A stretch of 52,368 bases of DNA from a virus: positions 1-52,368 of IMG/VR virus record IMGVR_UViG_3300025645_000102, one strand, 5' to 3'. The stretch's first letter is position 1. Each line of letters starts with the position of its first letter. The notes under the pieces are model-generated. The model ran no database searches, was not told the origin of the DNA, and saw only the letters and a list, made by a program, of their open reading frames with translations. Shown here piece by piece: positions 6,791-14,537 of the stretch. The translations under genes were made by a program, and so were the position numbers.

Positions 6791-7706
6791 GCAGTACTAT
6801 AATGGTACTCCTGAGATTACTAATGAAGAGTATGACGCAGTAGAACAGATTCATGGACAAATGATCCTAGGTCTGGGCGATGTGCCACATGCTTATCGTA
6901 TGTTTTCTTTAAAAAAGCACTACGACAAAGATGGTACTCCACCTGTTTCAGGTAACTTAGTAGCATCCGTAAAACTGGACGGAGCAGCCGTAGCACTTAC
7001 TTACGTCAAAGGTATTCTAGTTCGTGCACTTACACGCGGTGACGGTATCAAGGGTGCTTGTATTACTAGAAACGCTAAGCTTTTACGTGGTGTTCCTCAT
7101 AAGTTAGAAACCGATGAGCCTTTATTACAAATAACTGGAGAAGTTGTAGCTTTATCTACTGTTGATAATAGCAGAAATTATGCTAGTGGTGCGCTAAAGC
7201 AACTGAATGAAATATCCTTTATTCAACGCAGAGACGCCGGTAGTATGAGATTTATAGCTTATAATGCTCAAGCTAGATGTAACATTTGGGGTTTAGAAGA
7301 TACTTATACTAAAGATCTAGAAACTCTGATCAATCTTGGTTTTGATGTTGTAACTTCTGACTTAGGTGAGTATCCAACCGACGGCACTGTGCTTAGGCTA
7401 GACAGCAACTCTGTTTTCAATCATATGGGTTTTACAGATAAGTTTCCACGAGGTGCATATGCCCACAAGGAAGAGCAAGAATATGTGACTACTACTCTTA
7501 TATCAGTTGAGTGGAATACTGGAAAATCTGGCAAAGTAACTCCAATCGCTATACTTGAGCCTGTTCTTATAGGAGAAGCCAATGTAAGTCGGGCTACCCT
7601 TAATAATATAGAATACATTGAAGCCCTAAATCTAGAGATAGGTTGTACGGTAAAAGTCATTAGAGCGGGTGAGATAATCCCCTCTATTATCGGAAGACTG
7701 GATTGA
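6753..7706 (+). CDS. NAD+-dependent DNA ligase, adenylation/OB subunit (split ligase, first half)
   Basis: The 317-aa protein covers the first half of a LigA-type ligase. Domain Ia is seen as YYNGTPEITNEEYD (~15-28), which binds NAD+. The nucleotidyl-transferase motif is VKLDGAAV with the adenylated Lys at residue 74. It is followed by TRGDGIKG, TGEVV, TDGTVLRLD, and an OB-fold entry (VEWNTGKSGKVTPIAILEPV ending in the NVSRATLNN motif typical of LigA). The protein ends after the OB fold. The zinc finger, HhH and BRCT parts are on the next gene. T5 is known to carry its NAD+ ligase as two genes, and this matches. It joins DNA ends in replication and repair. The ATG lies within the PC4-like gene. 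Confidence 0.93.
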   Translation: MLQIAKQLKYWSEQYYNGTPEITNEEYDAVEQIHGQMILGLGDVPHAYRMFSLKKHYDKDGTPPVSGNLVASVKLDGAAVALTYVKGILVRALTRGDGIKGACITRNAKLLRGVPHKLETDEPLLQITGEVVALSTVDNSRNYASGALKQLNEISFIQRRDAGSMRFIAYNAQARCNIWGLEDTYTKDLETLINLGFDVVTSDLGEYPTDGTVLRLDSNSVFNHMGFTDKFPRGAYAHKEEQEYVTTTLISVEWNTGKSGKVTPIAILEPVLIGEANVSRATLNNIEYIEALNLEIGCTVKVIRAGEIIPSIIGRLD

Positions 7707-7739
7707 GCGGTATTACCTTTAAAAAGTTTAAAAAAACAC

Positions 7740-7768
7740 TTGCAATTTTGCAAAGTTACGTCTATAAT
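7740..7768 (+). promoter_or_regulatory. Promoter for the second ligase subunit
   Basis: TTGCAA (7740-7745) and TATAAT (7763-7768), 17 bp apart, are followed by ATTGAGGAAAGAG right before the ATG at 7792. Similar in form to the promoter at 5010-5038. It separates expression of the two ligase halves. Confidence 0.75.
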
Positions 7769-7791
7769 AGATTCAGAAATTGAGGAAAGAG

Positions 7792-8559
7792 ATGAAAATA
7801 ATAGCTCCGACACAGTGTCCTTCTTGTGGATCTGACCTAACAAGAGTAAATGCACAGTTGTTTTGTTTAAACACTAAAGAGTGTGTTGCACAGTATTCAA
7901 AGAAGTTGCAAAACTTTTGTAAAAAATTAAAGATAAAAGGTTTTGGTGCGTCTACTTTAGACAAGCTAAAGCTATCAAATTTTAATGACTTAATAAAATT
8001 AACAGCTAGTGATTTAGAAGCTAATGGCCTCTCAGCACATATGGCTACAAAGTTAGTAGAAGTTGTTAAAAACAGACTAGATTTAGGAATTTCTCCTAAT
8101 GACTTTTTAGCTGCTTGTTCAATTCCTCTAATTGGGGATGGGGCAATGCGAAAACTAAACTTCGACTCTATAGCGAATATTACATATGATATGTGCAAAA
8201 AGCAGGGTCTCGGGAACATAGCAGCATCTAACTTAGTACTATGGATTGACACAGAGTGGGAAGATTACAAAGCTTTCTGGGAAGTACATTTTTCTAAAGT
8301 ACTTCCTAAGACAGCCCCCTCTGATAGCGTACTACCTACCGTATGTATTACAGGTAAACTTACAGATTTTAACAACAGAACCGCAGCAGCAGATTACTTA
8401 TCTTCTCTAGGTTTCCAAATTAAGTCTGGCGTCACAAAACAAGTAAAATATCTAATAAGCGAAGATGGGAATACTTCTTCATCTTCATATAAAAAAGCCG
8501 TAGGTTATGGATTGACTATAACCACAATAAAAATTCTAGAGGAAAAATATGACAAATAA
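7792..8559 (+). CDS. NAD+-dependent DNA ligase, zinc finger/HhH/BRCT subunit (split ligase, second half)
   Basis: This 255-aa protein holds the C-terminal domains missing from the gene at 6753. A four-Cys zinc finger sits at C9, C12, C25 and C31, followed by helix-hairpin-helix segments (IKGFGASTLDKL; LIGDGAMRKL) that grip the DNA minor groove, and a BRCT domain at ~180-255 (VCITGKLTDFNNRTAAADYLSSLGF). The start is the ATG at 7792, since the upstream TTG at 7780 is part of the GAGGAAAGAG ribosome binding site. It has no catalytic residues and must work with the adenylation subunit. It has its own promoter, so the two halves may be made at different levels. The last 11 bases overlap the Myb-repeat gene. 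Confidence 0.92.
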   Translation: MKIIAPTQCPSCGSDLTRVNAQLFCLNTKECVAQYSKKLQNFCKKLKIKGFGASTLDKLKLSNFNDLIKLTASDLEANGLSAHMATKLVEVVKNRLDLGISPNDFLAACSIPLIGDGAMRKLNFDSIANITYDMCKKQGLGNIAASNLVLWIDTEWEDYKAFWEVHFSKVLPKTAPSDSVLPTVCITGKLTDFNNRTAAADYLSSLGFQIKSGVTKQVKYLISEDGNTSSSSYKKAVGYGLTITTIKILEEKYDK

Positions 8560-9277
8560 AATTAGTTGGAACGAAGAAAACACCGCAAAATTAGTATCAC
8601 TAGCTGGAACAGGCGTAGTCTCTCAAGCAGACTTGGTAACTATTGCAGACGAAATGGGTACAAGCGCACGCTCAGTTGGAGCTAAACTACGTAAGCTAGA
8701 TTTCGAAGTAGATAAAGCAGCGGGTAAAGCACCAGCTTGGACACCAGAGCAAGAATCAGCTTTGGGTGACTTTGTTACTTCTAACGCCGGTCAGTATACT
8801 TATGTAGAAATCGCAGAATTGTTCCAAGAAGGCACATTCAACGCTAAGCAAGTACAGGGTAAGTTACTTAATATGGAATTGTTTGGTTCTGTACGTAAAG
8901 CAGAAAAGAAAGTAGCACCTCGTAAGTATTCTCCAGAAGAAGAAGCAGAATTAGTCTCTCTTATCTCTCAAGGTGCTACTATCGAAGCTATCGCTGAAGC
9001 TTTCAACAAACCTATCACTAGTATTCGTGGTAAAGCTCTTAGCCTTTTACGTGCTAAAGAGATTGACGCAATGCCTAAGCAAGCCAATAGCCAAGCTAAA
9101 GAGCCTGTAGATTTGTTGGTTGAAATTAATGTTGCAGAATCTACTGTAGATCAAATCGCAGAAGCTATTGGTAAAACTTCTCGTGGTGTTAAATCTATGT
9201 TAAGCCGCAGAGGTTTAAGTTGTGTAGACTATGACGGCGAAGGTCGTAGAGAAAAGCTAGATAACAAAGACGCGTAA
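8549..9277 (+). CDS. Multi-repeat Myb/SANT-like DNA-binding protein (T5 D5-like position)
   Basis: The 242-aa protein consists of about four related ~50-residue repeats: residues ~4-52 (ISWNEENTAKLVSLA), ~62-115 (PAWTPEQESALGDFV), ~125-172 (RKYSPEEEAELVSLI) and a degenerate fourth (~185-228). Each has an aromatic-x-x-E start and ends in a helix of the type SVGAKLRKLDF. This is the look of Myb/SANT helix-turn-helix repeats and implies binding along DNA. It sits between the ligase and the DnaB-like helicase, where T5 has D5, an abundant DNA-binding protein controlling late replication and transcription. A strong terminator follows directly, consistent with high, separately controlled output. 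Identity with D5 is inferred from position, size and type. Confidence 0.65.
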   Translation: MTNKISWNEENTAKLVSLAGTGVVSQADLVTIADEMGTSARSVGAKLRKLDFEVDKAAGKAPAWTPEQESALGDFVTSNAGQYTYVEIAELFQEGTFNAKQVQGKLLNMELFGSVRKAEKKVAPRKYSPEEEAELVSLISQGATIEAIAEAFNKPITSIRGKALSLLRAKEIDAMPKQANSQAKEPVDLLVEINVAESTVDQIAEAIGKTSRGVKSMLSRRGLSCVDYDGEGRREKLDNKDA

Positions 9278-9295
9278 GCTAAAGTAAACTTCTAA

Positions 9296-9320
9296 GGGTG
9301 GCACTTCGCCGCCCTTTTTT
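9296..9320 (+). terminator. Intrinsic terminator after the Myb-repeat gene
   Basis: The stem GGGTGGC (9296-9302) pairs with GCCGCCC (9308-9314, one G-T pair) around the loop ACTTC and is followed by six T. No promoter is visible between it and the helicase gene at 9377, so it probably acts as an attenuator rather than an absolute stop. Confidence 0.9.
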
Positions 9321-9343
9321 GTCTCTAAATTAAGGGGGTACTA

Positions 9344-9376
9344 ATGAATATATTTCACTCCCCGAGAGTGCTTTAG
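9344..9376 (+). CDS. Possible 10-codon leader peptide before the helicase gene
   Basis: ATG at 9344 has the best ribosome binding site in the area (AAGGGGG, 9332-9338) and reads 10 codons (MNIFHSPRVL) to a TAG at 9374-9376. The helicase ATG follows with no gap at 9377. The helicase start has only a weak site of its own, so coupled reinitiation is plausible. Such a short ORF could also be chance. Confidence 0.35.
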   Translation: MNIFHSPRVL

Positions 9377-10762
9377 ATGAATATAGAAGGAGTAACGTTA
9401 TCCCTTCTATTACAAGAACAAGACAAAGACGTCGCATTAACTTACTTTTCAGAACTAAACCAAGACTACTTCAGCAGTTCTTTTAAAACAGTAGCTAAAA
9501 CTATAAAAGACTTTTATTTAGATAAAGGATTTGTTCCTAGCATTGGTGAACTAGAAGTATATAGAAGTCGTGATAAGAAGTTACTTTCTGCACTAGCATC
9601 TATAGCTCTGATAGACTGCGACAACATTGATATACAAGTAGCCATAGAAGAGCTAGCTAATCAATACGCACAAAACACTGCGTTAGATTTATTTGAGGGT
9701 CTACTAGAAAGTATTTCTAACATGGATCGTCATGAGCTTATTGAACAAATATCAGCTTTACCAATAAAAATGGAAGACAAAATTAGTTCTTCCGAAGTAG
9801 TTTATACTATTTCTGATTTGAAACTATTCTGTTCAGCAGAAGACGCTCAGTTAGACAGAATATACTCAGGTATTTGCGATGAATGGGATCATGAAGCAGG
9901 CGGCTATTATAGGCAAGACTTAGTTTTGTTAGGTGGTAAGCGAGGTAGCGGAAAGTCTATTACGTGTGCTAATTTAATTGCACAACAACACAAACAAAAA
10001 AATGTATCAGTATATTTTACCATAGAAGATGGAGCACACGCGACTATGGAAAGGATACTCTGTATATTGTCTCAAGTACCTTATGGGAACATAAAAAAGA
10101 AAACAACAACAGACGCAGAAAATAAATTATTAGCGCAAACATTAGCTTCTCTTTTCGATAATGGTGAAGCCTGTCTAACGGACTATTTAACTGTAGCCCC
10201 TAAACTAGACTTAGTAGAATTTCAGGACGTATTGTATAGAGAATGTAAAGAGAAAGAAGAAGGTCGTATAATAATAGTAGACGACAGACAACTTAGCGTA
10301 GGGTCTATAGATTCTAAAATTTCTAGTATTAAATCAAAATACGGAGATAAACTGGCTTTGGTTGTAGTAGATTATGTTAACCAGGTAATACTAGACGGTA
10401 ACACTGACATGTATGATTGGAAGCCTCAAATAGTTATATCAAAGACTCTGAAGACTTGTGCTAGAAAAAATAACATATGTATCGTCAGTCCATATCAAAT
10501 TGATGATACCGGAGTGGCTAGATTCGCTAAAGGTATACTAGATGCCGCAGACGTTGCTCAAATACTAGAAGTGGCTGATAAAGAATCAGGGCTGCTAGGT
10601 TTGAATACATCCAAAGCTAGGTCGGCTAACGATACTGGAAAATACTTGATGCATATGGATTGGAAGACTCTTACAATAGACCCTAGACCTGTGGTGCTCG
10701 ATGTAGAAGATGACGAAGACAGTGTGGGTTCCGGTAAACCTATTGAAGGATTGGAAATATGA
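9377..10762 (+). CDS. DnaB-type replicative DNA helicase
   Basis: The 461-aa protein has a helical N-terminal domain (residues ~1-130, starting GVTLSLLLQEQD as in DnaB primase-interaction domains) and a RecA-like helicase core. Walker A is GGKRGSGKS (186-194) and Walker B is ALVVVDYVNQV with D332. The last 25 residues are acidic (DVEDDEDSVG), a tail often used for partner binding. It should form a hexamer that unwinds the fork and recruits the TOPRIM primase encoded next, whose ATG overlaps its stop (4 bases). It corresponds in position to the T5 replicative helicase (D6). No dedicated promoter is visible; expression would come by read-through of the terminator at 9296-9320. Confidence 0.88.
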   Translation: MNIEGVTLSLLLQEQDKDVALTYFSELNQDYFSSSFKTVAKTIKDFYLDKGFVPSIGELEVYRSRDKKLLSALASIALIDCDNIDIQVAIEELANQYAQNTALDLFEGLLESISNMDRHELIEQISALPIKMEDKISSSEVVYTISDLKLFCSAEDAQLDRIYSGICDEWDHEAGGYYRQDLVLLGGKRGSGKSITCANLIAQQHKQKNVSVYFTIEDGAHATMERILCILSQVPYGNIKKKTTTDAENKLLAQTLASLFDNGEACLTDYLTVAPKLDLVEFQDVLYRECKEKEEGRIIIVDDRQLSVGSIDSKISSIKSKYGDKLALVVVDYVNQVILDGNTDMYDWKPQIVISKTLKTCARKNNICIVSPYQIDDTGVARFAKGILDAADVAQILEVADKESGLLGLNTSKARSANDTGKYLMHMDWKTLTIDPRPVVLDVEDDEDSVGSGKPIEGLEI

Positions 10763-11631
10763 CAGAAGTAGAAAAATTATTAACTGAAAAAGAGGTAACG
10801 TTTTTCTCGAAAGGGAAAGACTTATTAGTTACATGCTTTAACACAGAGCATGACGACGAAAACCCCTCTATGAGAATAAGTAGAGAAACCGGAGCATATC
10901 ATTGCTTCGGTTGTGGTTATAAAGGAAATGTATTTACTAGGTTTAACCGATATAGAAATATATTTTCTGCTAGAATTACTGCAATAAAAGAATCTATTAC
11001 AGATCTACGGATGGCATCTTGGGCGGGGTTTACTCTACCTACAGATGCTTTTTTTATGTATGAACCTTACAGAGACATACCAGCAGATGTTATTAAAAAA
11101 TTCGAAGCATTTAAAACAGACAAAATAGGGATGGAAGGTAGGATAGTATTCCCTATAAAAGATAATAGAGAAGTTACCGTAGGTTTTCAAGGTAGATTTA
11201 TAAACTCTAAAATTAGCCCTAAATATTTAGCTTACCCTGCGGGAGTGTCTTTCCCCTGGTACCCTAGCCCACCTAGAATTACGCCACTCGGCAACTCCAT
11301 TGTGTTAGTAGAAGGATTAATGGACGCATTATTTTTACACGGAAAAGGTATAACAAATGCCGTCAGTATTTTTGGCACTAAAAGTGTTACATACGATACT
11401 ATACTAGAAAAAATAACCCCCTTCTTACTGATGGGAATAGATACAGTATACTTATTATTAGACGGGGACAACGCAGGTCGCAGTGCCTCCACTAACATTG
11501 CAAAAATGCTTAAACAACAAACAGATGTAATAGTTGAAGAGTTGCCTTTAGAAGATGGGGAAGACCCTGCGACACTAACCGATGAGCACTTAATTAGTAT
11601 AAGAAAGTATTTGACAAAAGATGGAATATAA
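10759..11631 (+). CDS. DnaG-type (TOPRIM) DNA primase
   Basis: The 290-aa protein has a CHC2-type zinc-binding domain at its N-terminus (C26, H31, C49, C52 in CFNTEHDDENPS and YHCFGCGYKGN) and a TOPRIM catalytic domain: IVLVEGLMDA with E185 and LLLDGDNAGRS with D235 and D237. These acidic residues hold the metal for RNA primer synthesis. At 290 aa it is shorter than bacterial DnaG and lacks the C-terminal helicase-binding domain, as in other small phage primases. It overlaps the helicase gene by 4 bases and is likely its partner (T5 D7-like position). The promoter for the polymerase lies within and just after its 3' end. Confidence 0.88.
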   Translation: MTEVEKLLTEKEVTFFSKGKDLLVTCFNTEHDDENPSMRISRETGAYHCFGCGYKGNVFTRFNRYRNIFSARITAIKESITDLRMASWAGFTLPTDAFFMYEPYRDIPADVIKKFEAFKTDKIGMEGRIVFPIKDNREVTVGFQGRFINSKISPKYLAYPAGVSFPWYPSPPRITPLGNSIVLVEGLMDALFLHGKGITNAVSIFGTKSVTYDTILEKITPFLLMGIDTVYLLLDGDNAGRSASTNIAKMLKQQTDVIVEELPLEDGEDPATLTDEHLISIRKYLTKDGI

Positions 11632-11639
11632 AGTATAAT
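11611..11639 (+). promoter_or_regulatory. sigma-70 promoter for the DNA polymerase operon
   Basis: Perfect TTGACA (11611-11616) and TATAAT (11634-11639) with a 17-bp spacer. The -35 box lies inside the primase coding sequence. The leader contains AATAAGGAAAAG, the ribosome binding site for the ATG at 11671. Confidence 0.9.
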
Positions 11640-11670
11640 ACTGTTAACTAAGAAATAAGGAAAAGATTAA

Positions 11671-14049
11671 ATGATAAAAATAGCAGTTGTACAGAAATGT
11701 CCGTCTAACGTTAATTACGAAAAGATGTATCAACTAGGTAGTGTCGATGTTATTAATCTATGTAGCACAAAGCAGTCTAAAGTACTTGTGCGCGACGTAG
11801 ATTTAAATATACAATCACTAGCAGAACACGAAGCTAACCCATCTGGATTTTGTCCAGAGGCTTACGATTGGGTAATTTTGGTAGGCTCGGAAGCATTGAA
11901 AATGTTTACCAAAGCCACAGCAGTTACTGATTATTCGGGCAAAATAGCCCCAGGCAAGAAAGGAGAAACTAATTTCATAGCTTCTATCAGCCCTGCTGCT
12001 TTAGCTTTTAAACCAGAAACAAAACCAGTGTTTGATGCTACAGTATTAAACATTCACGCTATTGTGTCCGGTACTAACCAGCGAGCGTTTGAAGGAACCT
12101 ATGAGTTCTACCAAGAAACTTCTGGATTTAAAACTTATTTACAAAAGCTAGTAGATGGAAACTATCCTGTTATAGCTTTAGATACAGAAACCTCTGCTCT
12201 TTCTTGCAGGGACGGATATTTGCTTGGGATTTCTTTGTCTCATAAAATAGACCAAGGCGTATACGCACACGCAGATTGTGTAGACGAAGAATGTATCGCA
12301 TTAATGCAAAACCTATTAGATACTAGAGCAGTAGTATTGCATAACGCCAAGTTTGATATGCACTTTCTAACCTATCACCTCAACCTCAACTTTATTGGTA
12401 GAAACATACAAGATACAATGATTATGCACTACTTGTTAGATGAAAGACAGGGTACTCACGGGTTGAAGTCTTTAACTATGAAATATGGTACTCTTGGAGA
12501 TTACGATAGAGAACTAGATGAGTATAGACGTGCATATTGTACTGAACATAGCATAGGTTTGGCAGATTTTTCTTATGATTTGTTTCCTTGGGATGTTATC
12601 AAAATATATGCTGCCAAAGATACTGATGCTACTATGGCTATATACAATAAGTTTCAGCCAGTACTTGAGAGCAATCCCCGTTTATTTAATTGCTACAATA
12701 CCTTAATGCTTCCAGCGCTACATTTTTTAACTAAAATGGAAAACAGAGGTATACCAATTTCTAAATCTAGGCTAGTGCTTGGAAAGAAGTTATTAACGGA
12801 TGAGTTAGATATACTTGAGAAAGAACTATACTCATATCCAGAAGTGCATGCCTTAGAAAGTATGCAGGGTGATGTGTTCCTTCCAGGTTCTGTTAAACAG
12901 TTGCGTATTTTATTGTTTGATTTATTAAGTTTAAAACCGACAGGTAAATTGACAAAGACTGGTGCTATTTCTACAGACTCAGAAGTTCTAAAAGAATTGT
13001 CAGAGCAACATAAGTTACCGGGACTAATACTAGAAGTACGACAGAAAACCAAACTGAAAAACACATACATTGATAAGTTGCTTCCAGTTATAGACAAAGA
13101 CTCTAGAGTCAGGACAGGCTTCAACCTTACTAGCACAACTTCTGGTCGATTGAGTTCTTCTGGTAAATTTAATATGCAGCAACTACCCAGAGACAATCCA
13201 ATTATTAAAGGTTGTGTCAAAGCACCAGAAGGCTACAAGATAGTAGCAGTGGATCTAAGTACTGCAGAAGTATATTACGCTGCTGTATTATCCAATGATA
13301 CTAATATGAAACAAATCTTTATTGACATGAAACGTGATCCTAAGAAATATCCTGACTTTCACTCTAGTGTTGCACACATGGTATTCAACCTTAAATGTAC
13401 TCCTGCAGAAGTTAAAAAGCTATACCCAGCTCTTAGACAGGCAGCAAAAGCTATCACATTCGGTATTTTATACGGTAGTGGCCCAGCCAAGGTAGCAGAA
13501 TCAGTCAACCTAGCATTTGCGGAGGAAGGGCAAGCACAAACCTGTACTTTGGATGATGCAAAAGAATATATTGCGGATTACTTTACTAAATTTGCGAAGC
13601 TTAAACGTTGGATTGATTCTACTCATAGAGAAATTAAATCTAAAGGTTACGTTTACAACTTCTTTGGCAGAAAGAGAAGATTACATAACGTCAATTCTAT
13701 TGACAAAGGAGTAGCAGCCGGTGAGGTGCGTTCTGGCTTTAATGCTGTGATACAATCTGTAAGTTCTGACCATTTATTACTAGGTGCTGTTGGTGCTGAT
13801 GAAGAGATTTTGCGTATAGGTATGGATGCTCAGATATTTGCCTTAGTACATGACTCCGTTGTAGCAGTAGTTAAAGAGGAAGAAGTTGAAAGTTATATAA
13901 AACTAATAACTAGATTTATTCAGATAGACAGAGGTTGTTCTATTAGTGATTGTCCAGTAGGAGTAGAGGAAGATTCCGAACCAGGCGGCTCTGAAGATTA
14001 TTCTTGTGGTAAGTTAGTTAAAATGTTCCCAGAACTAGCTGCCGCATGA
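11671..14049 (+). CDS. Family A DNA polymerase with 3'-5' exonuclease
   Basis: The 792-aa protein has three parts. Residues ~60-135 (YDWVILVGSEALKMF, SGKI, FIASISPAAL) are unlike Pol I and vaguely resemble the uracil-DNA-glycosylase fold. Residues ~165-325 are a DEDD exonuclease: D171 and E173 (ALDTET), D229 (HNAKFD) and D317/D319 (AAKDTDA). The polymerase domain has motif A VAVDLSTAEV (D528), the O-helix RQAAKAITFGILYG (R589, K593, F597, Y601) and motif C LVHDSV (H727, D728). Motif C normally reads HDE; here Ser replaces Glu. It is the replicative polymerase of the phage, in the T5 D9 position. It has its own promoter; the stop overlaps the next ATG by 4 bases. Confidence 0.95.
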   Translation: MIKIAVVQKCPSNVNYEKMYQLGSVDVINLCSTKQSKVLVRDVDLNIQSLAEHEANPSGFCPEAYDWVILVGSEALKMFTKATAVTDYSGKIAPGKKGETNFIASISPAALAFKPETKPVFDATVLNIHAIVSGTNQRAFEGTYEFYQETSGFKTYLQKLVDGNYPVIALDTETSALSCRDGYLLGISLSHKIDQGVYAHADCVDEECIALMQNLLDTRAVVLHNAKFDMHFLTYHLNLNFIGRNIQDTMIMHYLLDERQGTHGLKSLTMKYGTLGDYDRELDEYRRAYCTEHSIGLADFSYDLFPWDVIKIYAAKDTDATMAIYNKFQPVLESNPRLFNCYNTLMLPALHFLTKMENRGIPISKSRLVLGKKLLTDELDILEKELYSYPEVHALESMQGDVFLPGSVKQLRILLFDLLSLKPTGKLTKTGAISTDSEVLKELSEQHKLPGLILEVRQKTKLKNTYIDKLLPVIDKDSRVRTGFNLTSTTSGRLSSSGKFNMQQLPRDNPIIKGCVKAPEGYKIVAVDLSTAEVYYAAVLSNDTNMKQIFIDMKRDPKKYPDFHSSVAHMVFNLKCTPAEVKKLYPALRQAAKAITFGILYGSGPAKVAESVNLAFAEEGQAQTCTLDDAKEYIADYFTKFAKLKRWIDSTHREIKSKGYVYNFFGRKRRLHNVNSIDKGVAAGEVRSGFNAVIQSVSSDHLLLGAVGADEEILRIGMDAQIFALVHDSVVAVVKEEEVESYIKLITRFIQIDRGCSISDCPVGVEEDSEPGGSEDYSCGKLVKMFPELAAA

Positions 14050-14537
14050 TACACTTCCCAGTGTACGCTTTAAGACCTTACCATTTATTGTTTGAAGAAA
14101 ATGAGTACAAAGTAGTACAAACTGCCAAGAGTAGGTTTATATTAGATTTTGTAGACAAAGAGCTAGTGCAATCCTCCTACAGTAAAAGGAGGATTTTGCT
14201 TCTAGGACTAGATCTACCATACAAATTATATCCATTGAATAAAAAAATAGATACACTATCTGGTATTGTATCTAATAAGTACCGTAACTTTATTGATGCT
14301 AAAGGTAACCTGATACGCTGGAAACCAACAAAATTTCATAAAATAATATGTAAACTTATAACGTACAGAGAAATAACATCAGACGGCAACATGCTGTTAA
14401 AAGTACAGGGATACGAAACAGTATTTAAGTCTTACCCAACCGAAGCTTCATACGCTAGAGTGGTACGATTTAAAAATGTAGACATAATTTATGATTTTAC
14501 AGATACTAAAGTACCAAATACTAGGAGAAAACTATGA
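14046..14537 (+). CDS. Hypothetical protein, 163 aa
   Basis: Unrecognised, basic protein lying between the polymerase and the SF2 helicase genes. It overlaps both by 4 bases (ATGA type), so it is clearly a translated member of the replication operon. It contains a Lys/Arg-rich region (SKRRILLLG; WKPTKFHKIICK) and ends in PNTRRKL. A DNA-linked accessory role is suggested only by charge and position. Confidence 0.7.
   Translation: MIHFPVYALRPYHLLFEENEYKVVQTAKSRFILDFVDKELVQSSYSKRRILLLGLDLPYKLYPLNKKIDTLSGIVSNKYRNFIDAKGNLIRWKPTKFHKIICKLITYREITSDGNMLLKVQGYETVFKSYPTEASYARVVRFKNVDIIYDFTDTKVPNTRRKL

Noticed and set aside
13517-13714. Rightward 65-aa ORF inside the polymerase gene
   Set aside because: Out-of-frame shadow within a conserved polymerase domain, with no separate evidence.
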